Positions 55,914-64,000 of a DNA stretch of 64,000 nt are shown here, piece by piece. Source of the DNA: Plasmopara viticola (lineage: Eukaryota > Oomycota > Peronosporomycetes > Peronosporales > Peronosporaceae). Position 1 is the stretch's first letter. Every line of letters starts with the position of its first letter. Where the stretch lies: positions 1,302,001-1,366,000 of the forward strand of contig MBPM02000006.1 in NCBI GenBank assembly GCA_001695595.3. Direction: 5' to 3'. A program made the translations under genes and the position numbers. The notes beneath the pieces were generated by a model. That model saw only the letters and a list, made by a program, of their open reading frames with translations. It was not told the origin of the DNA and ran no database searches.

Positions 55914-56059
55914 TGTTAACATTACACCGCTGAATGCATGTTGAACAGGTGGATGGCTTCACAGTAATTACAAGTACGTCACAATTAGTAATTACATATG
56001 GTAGCCATTCATTGGTCAGGATAAATATATTCACTTCGGTTTTTTCTTTCTTCTTAACA
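55914..56059 (+). repeat. 3' LTR of element B
   Basis: 146 bp, identical to the 5' LTR. Confidence 0.96.
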
Positions 56060-56064
56060 GAGAC

Positions 56065-57379
56065 TGCCCAGAGAGCCAGACCTCATTAATAGTCGGGTCC
56101 ACTCGACCTTAGCTATGTTGACGGTAATTTAGTACTCCAAGCTGAATATTTTGCTTAGCCCATGTGGCGAATTACCTCATTCATTGCTGTTACATAATAA
56201 CCCAGTTTCTTTTAAATGTCCGCTTACTCAGTCTCGCCGATAGACTAATTTGTGTCTGTAGACCCACTTCTTTTCATTTTTTGTCGATCAGAGCGCGGGT
56301 CGTCGCGCGTACATGCGGCATAAAAGATGGGTCTAACAGGTTGGGTCATAAATGTGACACAAACTAGCTCATGACCTGGACATCGTGATAACGCGATAGC
56401 CAATACTGTACTGCGTTATGCTTCACCTAATAGTAAGACTTCATGTAGAAGAGAAGCCATCTCACCGTACTCTTCAAGATGCAAGGTAACTGTGCCGAGA
56501 TGCGTGGAAACATAAGATCCGTTTGAGCAACAGATGTCTTAGAAATGGAGAGGCAAACTCTGAATGTAACAAAAAAACAAATTTCTATCGAAAGTAGCTT
56601 GTCAATATAGAAGGATTATTTGAACTTGGGAGCCTTGACCATGAAAATTTGATTGTGATTTATCAGTATCCACTTGCAGTAGTGATGTAAATTCATTGAA
56701 TGTCCTGAACGGCTGTCATGTTGACGTGGATTTTACTTAAATATGTCGGTGTCACTCTTGATATGAAAAAAGTGCTCCTACATTTAACGGAAAGTCTTGC
56801 GCGCTTCAGTACTACTTTTGTCAGATTTTATGTGATTAGATGTTTGCATATTTGAGTCGTACAAGTTTACTAAATCCTAGACCACGTCATAAAAATTGAC
56901 CTCAATGGGGTCTTGAAAGGTTATTATTTGAAAAAATAACTGTTAAAAGATATTTTCGTGCCGATGATGTATTTATCTGCACAATCGCAAACAAATTTGT
57001 GCTCTTGCACTTTAATACCACTTTTCACGTCCGTCAGTTTGCGATTTACAAGACATGGACAATCCGTATCGTAGTATGTTTGAACGTGCACCTGATAATT
57101 GCATCACTTGACACCTGAACGTCGAAATTATGGTCAAGACAGGATCAGTTTGTACTCAACCATACGTTGGTTGCGGTTAACGACATTTCGTTTTGTCGTA
57201 CGGAAAGTTGACAATTCCTTTCAATTGACTAAAGAGTACTATTTAAAGTGCGTCCCCATTTTAATGTACGTTAATGGAAATTCAGCTTTTAATGTAAGGC
57301 CGATAAGTGGGCGAGTGGCCAGAAATAATTATTTAAGGGAAGCGCTCGATTTTCGGGCGTGGGCGCTCCTAGCCCCTCG
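56065..57379. other. Region after element B, no confident gene
   Basis: The first ~70 bases continue, in frame, an open reading frame interrupted by element B (see findings). The remainder has only short frames and simple AT-rich sequence. Confidence 0.4.
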
Positions 57380-57540
57380 GTCATATATTAAGGACCATGG
57401 CATACCAAAGATCATCGTGACCGATCGAGATAGCAAGTACACATTTAAGATATGGCATGCTATCGTGTCTGTCGTGGGAACGCAACACAATTTATACCCG
57501 GCTTTTAGCTCACAAATGATGAACAAACGAAAAGAACCAA
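57380..57540 (+). pseudogene. Ty3/gypsy integrase core fragment
   Basis: The plus-strand frame contains KDHGIPKIIVTDRDSKY, then IWHAIVSVVGTQHNLYPAFS. This matches the HGxPxxIVSDRDxxF...GTxxxxSxAFHPQ motif of gypsy integrases; the Asp of TDRD is the second catalytic residue (near 57423). The zinc-binding part, the Glu and the rest of the element are missing. The frame then runs by chance into sequence antisense to the GH6 tail at 57600. Confidence 0.72.
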
Positions 57541-57599
57541 ATGTTTCATTGAAGATCCCCTGGGTTATAGGGTTTGAACCCAAATGGCAGGTTGGAGCG

Positions 57600-58840
57600 T
57601 TAATGGGGGGCTGGAGTAAAAGTGGACCCGAACGGAGAAGGGGGAGGGGTAGTACGAGTGCTCGTAGCATGAGGAGCGGGGGGCGCAGCCTGAGTGACGA
57701 GCGTCCTTGACTGGATCATTGGTGACTTGGACTGGATCATTGGTGACGTGGATTGGATCGGTGTCGGAGTAAGAGTGTTTCCCGCTACGATCGGTTCCAA
57801 ACCAAGCTCTTGAACCAAGTAACCTTGATTCCACAGCTTTTCAAATGCCTTCTCGTAGAAAACGCCGACCTCCGGAGCTCCGTCGCAAGTATCGTCGCTT
57901 TCTCCTGGGGCTTTAATCCACATTAAGTAATCCACATTCGGAAAGTTGGTTTCCGACGTAGGTGGAGCGCCAATACCTGTCGTAAGAATGTCGCAATGAT
58001 CCACATTTTGGGGCGCACTACGTAGAAAATAACAGAATAGAAAACTTAGGGATACGAACTAAATATCCGTCACATCAACAAGCTAAACACGTACACATAG
58101 TTTCTGCTCGTATCGATAATACAGTTCAATTCAGTCGATCCGGTGGCGTTTTGGAATTTAGCGCAGAACTCGACCATCTCGGTGGTGCTACGGTAGTTGC
58201 GTGTATTGAGAACGATGCCACGTAAGTGTTTCGACGCACTGAGCTCCTCAACGACAGGAATGATCTTCAAAAAGAGATGTTCATACATGAGCGTCCAGTA
58301 GCCAAGATCCAAGTACAGCTCCGCCTTCGCGTTCTTTGAAAGGGCTTCAATAGCAATTTTGAGATTCTCGAGGTATCCTAATTTTTCACCGCACCCAGTA
58401 TCATCCACCTGGAGTGCAGCAGCATCAGGCTCGATGATATATAGCACCTTTCGGTCACCAACGCCGGTAGTCAGATCGTTGAGGAATTCCTCGTAAGCGG
58501 CCGTGCTATCGACCGAACCAGCAGTTGAGACTCCACTTTGACAGTCCTTGTTCGGGAGACCGTAAACGACAATGGTCATAAGCGAGTCCTCGGAACACTC
58601 AGAAGTGATGTTTTGAAGCATCGTGGCTCGATCAGCGGGCGACAGACGATCAGTGTACCATGCAGCAATGGGGTACTCCTCCAAGGCATCGATTGCATAA
58701 GAAAGGTGTGGGTACTCGGTCTTGGCGAGACCATATGAAACAGGCGGAATGGAACATAACTTGTCCGCATCAACGCTGAGAGTAGACATGCTCAAAGCGA
58801 GCGATGCCATTGAGATGGCCGAATGCAATGTCTTGGTCAT
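57600..58840 (-). CDS. GH6 family cellulase (1,4-beta-glucan hydrolase), copy 2
   Basis: Paralogue of 34649-35897 and of the same role: secreted hydrolase of beta-1,4-glucan. The start is ATG 58840 (MTKTLHSAISMASLALSMS, signal peptide); upstream codons are open but the only initiator-like codon is TTG. Exon 1 is 58840-58095, exon 2 58017-57600, with a 77 bp intron (GTACGT donor, CGTAG acceptor); 387 residues. Catalytic motifs: VVYGLPNKDC (D99), YIIEPDAAAL (D139), WIKAPGESDD with the conserved Asp in exon 2. The C-terminal ~65 residues are a Ser/Thr/Pro-rich tail with a repeated SPMIQSK unit. No carbohydrate-binding module. The upstream region has an oomycete-like start-site motif. Confidence 0.9.
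58018..58094 (-). other. Intron of GH6 copy 2
   Basis: 77 bp, GTACGT donor, TAG acceptor, same position and phase as in copy 1. Confidence 0.85.
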
Positions 58841-58877
58841 GGTTTGAAGAGGATGGTTGTGTTGTGCGCTAGGATGC

Positions 58878-58894
58878 AAATTTGAGAATGAAGC
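58878..58894 (-). promoter_or_regulatory. Oomycete Inr/FPR-like core promoter of GH6 copy 2
   Basis: On the minus strand GCTTCATTCTCAAATTT closely fits the known oomycete core element (TCATTYYNCAWTTT) with one mismatch, 38-50 bases upstream of the ATG, a usual distance for a short 5' leader. Confidence 0.5.
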
Positions 58895-59244
58895 AACGTC
58901 GAATGAATTAAACTTGCTTCATCTTAAGCGAAGTGCTACCTCATGCACGATCGGGGGGTGCATTTGAGATTCGCAGTCGATCAATAAGCACAATACCAAG
59001 TGCAATGCCAATCATTCCCACAAAATTGTTGACATCTGACATCACTGCTGCACTAATCTCTGGTCGACCCGAGAGATTGTGGCAAAGGCTAGCGTGCACG
59101 TAGAACCTAAGGCCTATAAAGTTCATGCATCTTCCGATCGCTGCGGATTAGCCAAACTTTGCACATCTTCGAAGGCATCATATTTGAAGGGCGCTGATGC
59201 AAAAGATGTCCAATAATCATCAGCGTCGTGCATCCTGGTATATA

Positions 59245-59740
59245 CCCATAAATAAAGCGTGCACGGAGGCCTTTGAGATTTGTATAATCTGTGCCATGTT
59301 GAACATTGATATGCTGATTTGTGGGAAAAGACGCACTATCCTTACGATGCAAATCACCATTTTTTTAGCAGGAGGTTGGCGCTAATAATCAAAGCTCGAC
59401 GCTATACAACGGCCCTCTATAACCGACACCTACTTATCATTTATGTTAGCCTGGTCATATCACAATAATCGTTATACTTGGTGTGTCCAGTCCTATACGG
59501 TATGCCTCTGACGTCACAGACACTCGCGCTCTTTAATATGTCACGTGCGAGTTCCTACGCACTCAACATCGAGTGTATCTACGTTATAATTTTTCACCCA
59601 GTCCATTCTTTTTACTACACTTTATCATTATTAAATTTGTGAGGCATTGATTGTTTTTTTTTAGGAATCAGCATTTCGATGTTCGACATGGCACCGGTTA
59701 TACAAATCACAAAGGTCTCCGTACACGCTTTATTTATGGG
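59245..59740. mobile_element. Inverted-repeat element (MITE-like)
   Basis: Left arm 59245-59319 and right arm 59666-59740 are reverse complements over ~75 bp, about 88% identical by eye. Both start from CCCATAAATAAAGCGTGCAC-type ends. The 346 bp between has no coding capacity. Copia element D inserts just outside the right arm's end (59745). This is the structure of a non-autonomous DNA transposon, or two inverted LTR-like pieces. Confidence 0.65.
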
Positions 59741-59744
59741 GTAA

Positions 59745-59890
59745 TGTTGAAATTACACCGCTGAATGCATGTTGAACAGGTGAGTGGCTTCAAAGTATTT
59801 ACAGGTACGTTACAGTTAGTAATTACTTATGGTAGCTATTCATTGGTCAAGGTAAATATATTCACTTTGGCTTCTACTTTCTACTTAACA
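59745..59890 (+). repeat. 5' LTR of element D
   Basis: 146 bp with TG...CA ends. Confidence 0.92.
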
Positions 59891-59903
59891 GATTAACAGC
59901 CGC
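59891..59903 (+). promoter_or_regulatory. Primer-binding site of element D
   Basis: GATTAACAGCCGC: one mismatch to the site shared by A, B and C. Confidence 0.7.
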
Positions 59904-59939
59904 GACAAGCATTCCTTCAAAAGCAACGTTCTCACCAAT

Positions 59940-62900
59940 ACGAACAAGCGCGCCGAAGTCCTTCTAGGAAGTAATAACTATTACCAGTGAGAACTTAACA
60001 TGAGGATGACCCTGGCGCGGAAGGGTCTCCTGGGACACATCGTGGCCATCGAGGAAGAGAAGGATGTCACGGAGGCGTGGCTTGTTAATGATGCCAAGGC
60101 GCTAGGCATTATTGCTCAAGGCGTTGAGATCCAGCACCAAACCAAGACTTGGTCGGCTACGCGTGCTATGAAGGCGTGGGGATCCCTCCGCAATTCCTAC
60201 AATCGCTCGACTCTTCACAATTCGGAGTACGACTTGATTTCGTCGACTGTGGAAAATGCAAGGGACATTTCGTTGATAGAAGTCAAGGAGAAGCTGCTCA
60301 AAGAGTCGGAGAAGCTGCAGAGGAAAGAAGCTACAGAGAAAGTGTTTCGCGTAGATGGAAATGCTAGAAGATTTAAAGGTGGACGGGACAATGGACGAAA
60401 AGGAGGTCCTCCACGCAAGAACGGCAAGTGCTTAAACTGTGATCAGTTTGGACACATGAAGCGGAACTTCCCGGCCGGTAAAAGATTTAACAGCGACGAC
60501 ACGGCTTTTGCTGTTGGTGAAGGGAAGTCATCAGGACGGCTGATTAACAGTGGAGCAACTTTCAACACGACCCCACACAGGAAGGACTTGTCTGATTACA
60601 AGTACCAAGAAGCTATCATCGAAGTTACGATTGCAGACGGGAAGAAATTGCTTGTCAAAGGAGCCGGCACGGTAAAATTGACTGGATTGAACGGAATGAG
60701 GATTCGCATGGTTGAAGTTTTGCACATTCCCGGACTCGACAGAAAGTTGCTGTCAGTTGGTAAGCTGGCAGAGCTTGGCATGAGTGTGAAATTTTCGCGT
60801 TCGTCATGTGTCATTTGGAACAAGAAGCAAGCAATTGCGTCGGGCACAAATGTTGAAAAGTCGTATTTTCCTAACTGTGAGCAAGAAAAAGCATGTCTCG
60901 TTGAATATTCCGGGGCTGACAATCAGTGGGAGATTTGGCATGCACGCATGGGGCACCCCAGCAAGGATGCGCTGATCAAGACACATCATTAACTAATGGT
61001 ATCCCAGATGTCAAGCAAATAGTGGAAATATTGTGTGCCGGGTGTTTGGAGGGCAAGCAGACGGTCACGGTGTTTCCGTCTCGTTCAATGACAAAGACGA
61101 CACGTGTGTTGGAGCGTCTTCACACAGATGTCATGGGGCCAATGAGATTTATCTCGAAGGGTGATGCCAAATTCATTCTCACGTTCGTAGATGACTTTTC
61201 ATGATATGTTGCATTTTTTCTGATCAAACGCAAGAGTGAAGTGGCTGGCAAGTTCAAGGAGTTTCTGACGTAAACGAAAATCAGTGGGGTGCACGACTAA
61301 AATGTTTGCGATCCGACAACGGAACCGAGTTCGTAAAAAAGAAAATGGCAGGAATATGTCAAGAGAACGGCATTGTATACCAGCGCTCCGTCGCATGCAG
61401 CCCGCAGCAGAACGGAGTGGCGGAGCGTATGAACAGGACAATTGTGGAGGAAGAAGGCAGCATGTTACACTCCAAGAGCGTTTCGACGGAATGGTGGGCG
61501 GAAGCAGTAAATACAGCGATTTATTCAATCAATCGCTCCAGCAATACGGTCTATCCTGACGTCACGCCGTATGAGCTAGTTTTCAAGATAAAGCCTCGAA
61601 TGGATCACCTGCGCGTATTTGGTTCGCAAGGCTACACTCATATTGACGATGTGAAACGGACCAAACTGGAACCCAAGAGCGTCAAGTGTATATATCTTGG
61701 CTATGCAGAGAATGTCAAGGTCTATCGCGTGTTTGACTTGGAGAATGCCAAGATAAAAGCGACCCGCTTTGTAAAGTTGGATGAGCGTAAGGTGGGCGGC
61801 ATCTACGACACGCAAGATCTTAAGCCGGAATCAATTGTTTAAGTAGTAAGGGATGGTCATGAAGTCAATGTTCAGCATCATGTGGATTGACAGTCAGTTC
61901 CGGACGATCCCATGGGAGCTATCGAAGAGACAGTCGAGGATGTCGATATGGATGATGTGGATCGTACCCCAAGCGCCGTTGTACAGCGGTTAGTGCCTTC
62001 TGAGAGCCCTGTACGAGACAGGCCTGAGCTAACGGAGTATCATCAACCTTCCCAAGTGCAACAAGAAGATCGTTTGGTGTTTCGGCCTAAAGTGGAGCGA
62101 ACACGAATAAGACGTCAGCCAGTGCTAATGCTAAGAAACGGCTCCGATGGTGGAGAGTCAACAGAAGGCAGTGAGGGCCAACCGACTCCAAAGCGTGCTA
62201 GGATTGACGAAGATGGACTAATTGCGGAAGCCTTTCTTGCTTACGCCATGAATAATGACTAGGATACGGACTCACCGACTACATATACTCAAGCAATGGC
62301 AAGCGACGATGCAATGAAATGGCGTGAAGCAATGGATGCTGAGCTTCGCTCTCACGAACAGAATAAAATGTGGACATTGCAACCAAGAGGGAAGATTGAA
62401 CGCACAATTGGATCACGATGGGTATTTGCCAAGAAGTGTGATCAGAATGGCGCTATCGTGCGATACGAGGCACGACTGGTCGCGAAAGGTTTCAAGCAGA
62501 AGTATGGCGTTAACTTTTTCGAGACATATTCCCCGGTAGCCAACATGAATTTGGTCCTAATAATTTTCGCGGTATGTGCTGAATGTTGCTATCAAATGGA
62601 ACAGCTGGACGTCGACACGGCTTTTCTTAATAGAGACGTTTTAATGGAAAATCCGCATGGTGTCGACAATGCTCAAGGATACATATGTCAACAAAACAAG
62701 GCTATTTACGGACTGAAGCAAGCAGTGAGTGCCTGGAACAAGACAATACATCGTGTCTTCGTCAGGAATGGCTTTAAGAGTTGCGAAGCAGATCAATGTG
62801 TTTATGTCAAGAGCACTAAAAAAGGTTTTGCTTACGTTGGACTATATGTGGATGACATTTTTATCGCAGCAAGAACCAGCAAAAAATGAAATTTAGTAAA

Positions 62901-63834
62901 GGGAGTGCTCAAGAATGCTTTCAAGATGAGCTTAGTCAGGCGGAATTTATTTTGGGTATGGAAATTGATCACGACAGGTCAGCTGGAATATTAATGATCA
63001 AACAGACTCGCTACATCAATTACGTGGTCAAGCGGTTCGGTCAACAAGATGTCAAGAGTGTTGAACACCCATGTGTATCAGGATTAAAGCTGTCATCAAA
63101 GCAGTCACCCACAACGGAAGGGGGGCAATCGACAATGCAACCAAAGCCTTATCGCTCTTTGATTGGATGCTTGCTGTACATAACGACATGCACTCGGCCT
63201 GATATTGCTTGCGTGGTGACACAACTATCACGTTTTCTGGAGAATCCAGGACTACAACATTGGAGCGCAGCAATTCGAGTAGTACGGAAACTGAAGACCA
63301 CGCGTCAAATCGGTATCGTCTACCGAGGAAGTGGAAGCGTTGCGGTCAAAGCATACTCAGATGCAGATTCGGGTAGCAACACGGATGACAGACGATCGGT
63401 CTCGGAAATCATGGTCATGATTGCAAGCGCACCATTGGCATTTAAGTCGAAGATCCAGCGGACGGTTGCGCTGAGCTAAGCGGGAGCTGAGTATTTAGCT
63501 CTCAGTTTGTGCACACAAGAAGTTCTTTGGACGCGGGCAATGCTAAAGGACATGGGTCACGAGCAAGTTGAAGGCACACAGGTTTGGGAAGACAATCAAG
63601 GTGCTAAGGCGCTGGCCAATGACGCCGGATACCATGCTAGGGCGAAGCATGTGGACATCAAGCACCACTTTATTCGTGAGAACGTGCAATAAGGACTGTT
63701 GCAGATCGAATATATCGACATGAAGAGTCAGCTTGCAGATATGCTGACGAAGGCAGTTGAAAACGAGATGCTGGAGTATTTGCACAAAGTATCCGGAATC
63801 AAGACCGTCAGCGGCAAAGGACACACAGCATTAA
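59940..63834 (+). pseudogene. Gag-Pol pseudogene of copia element D
   Basis: The start is mutated to ACG (59940-59942; the relative in A has ATG). Early in Gag a TGG is TGA (near 59988), and ~62 codons are deleted after STLHN. The zinc knuckle ends in Phe rather than Cys (CLNCDQFGHMKRNF). The protease reads RLINSGATFN, so the catalytic Asp is Asn. Integrase pieces follow (60926-61842) with a frameshift near 60990 and a TGA near 61202. The RT frame at 62296-62889 keeps YVDD. RNase H (62886-63479) has DADSGS for DADWGS, a TAA near 63477, and another at 63690. Final TAA is 63832-63834. Confidence 0.93.
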
Positions 63835-63847
63835 CGGTGAGTGGGAG

Positions 63848-63993
63848 TGTTACAATTACACTGCTGAATGCATGTTGAACAGGTGTATGGCTTTACAATA
63901 TTTACAAGTACGTTACAATAAGTAATTCCATTTGGTAGCCGTTCATTGGTCAAGATAAATATATTCACTTCGGTTTTTACTTTCTTCCCAACA
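63848..63993 (+). repeat. 3' LTR of element D
   Basis: 146 bp, diverged from the 5' LTR at many positions. Confidence 0.92.
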
Positions 63994-64000
63994 GCATCAT

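Larger units (their letters stand above)
51600..56059 (+). mobile_element. Copia element B, complete and apparently intact
   Basis: A 4,460 bp Ty1/copia retrotransposon. The LTRs at 51600-51745 and 55914-56059 are identical over 146 bp. It is flanked by an exact GAGAC duplication (51595-51599 and 56060-56064). It has a primer-binding site, one uninterrupted 1,368-codon frame, and a purine-rich tract before the 3' LTR. Identical LTRs mean very recent insertion. Copia order (integrase before RT) is evident. Confidence 0.98.
59745..63993 (+). mobile_element. Copia element D (decayed)
   Basis: A 4.25 kb plus-strand element of the A subfamily, with 146 bp LTRs at 59745-59890 and 63848-63993. The flanks are GGTAA (59740-59744) and GCATC (63994-63998), so there is no target duplication. 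About 190 bp of Gag is missing. The primer-binding site GATTAACAGCCGC has one change. It is full of stops and frameshifts. Confidence 0.94.

Noticed and set aside
57541..57710. Continuation of the gypsy frame (203 codons in total)
   Set aside because: The last ~55 codons are antisense to the GH6 copy 2 tail and only read through by chance.

Overview
This window looks like a gene-poor, AT-rich, transposon-rich part of an oomycete genome, probably a Phytophthora or downy-mildew relative. The evidence is spliced GH6 cellulase genes with one short intron, an oomycete-type Inr/FPR start-site motif, several Ty1/copia elements, Ty3/gypsy and MULE debris, and a PH-domain gene remnant. Nothing suggests bacterial organisation. 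The organism call is inference; no species marker is present.

Layout. 1-281 is the 3' end of a copia element lying against a broken reading frame. 900-8100 holds three decayed GH6 pieces (minus strand) and two copies of a ~323 bp SINE-like retroposon with exact target duplications. 10817-15197 is a decayed copia element (A) with an AAATG duplication. 15200-26950 contains little that can be recognised. 26960-28310 is a broken MULE transposase and 29146-29763 a PH-domain pseudogene. A tRNA-like SINE head lies near 30140. 34649-35897 is an intact GH6 gene. 41279-45360 is a GH6 5' fragment with a gypsy fragment on one side and an integrase-deleted copia element (C) inserted in its upstream region. 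48980-51363 is a cluster of virus-like genes: a capsid-like remnant, an adenain-type protease and a small conserved viral protein. 51600-56059 is a complete copia element (B) with identical 146 bp LTRs, a GAGAC duplication and an uninterrupted 1,368-codon Gag-Pol. 57380-57540 is a gypsy integrase scrap, 57600-58840 a second intact GH6 gene, 59245-59740 an inverted-repeat element, and 59745-63993 another decayed copia element (D).

How the parts relate. All six GH6 copies lie on the minus strand, which fits serial local duplication followed by decay and by insertion of copia elements. The copia elements share 146 bp LTRs and a primer-binding site that matches the anticodon arm of tRNA-Asn(GUU). 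Element B is the only copy here able to encode all retrotransposition functions; the first-281-bp element is its near-identical relative, while A and D belong to a second, older subfamily. The virus-like cluster is the least ordinary part of the window and resembles the capsid/protease module of Polinton-like viruses or virophages.
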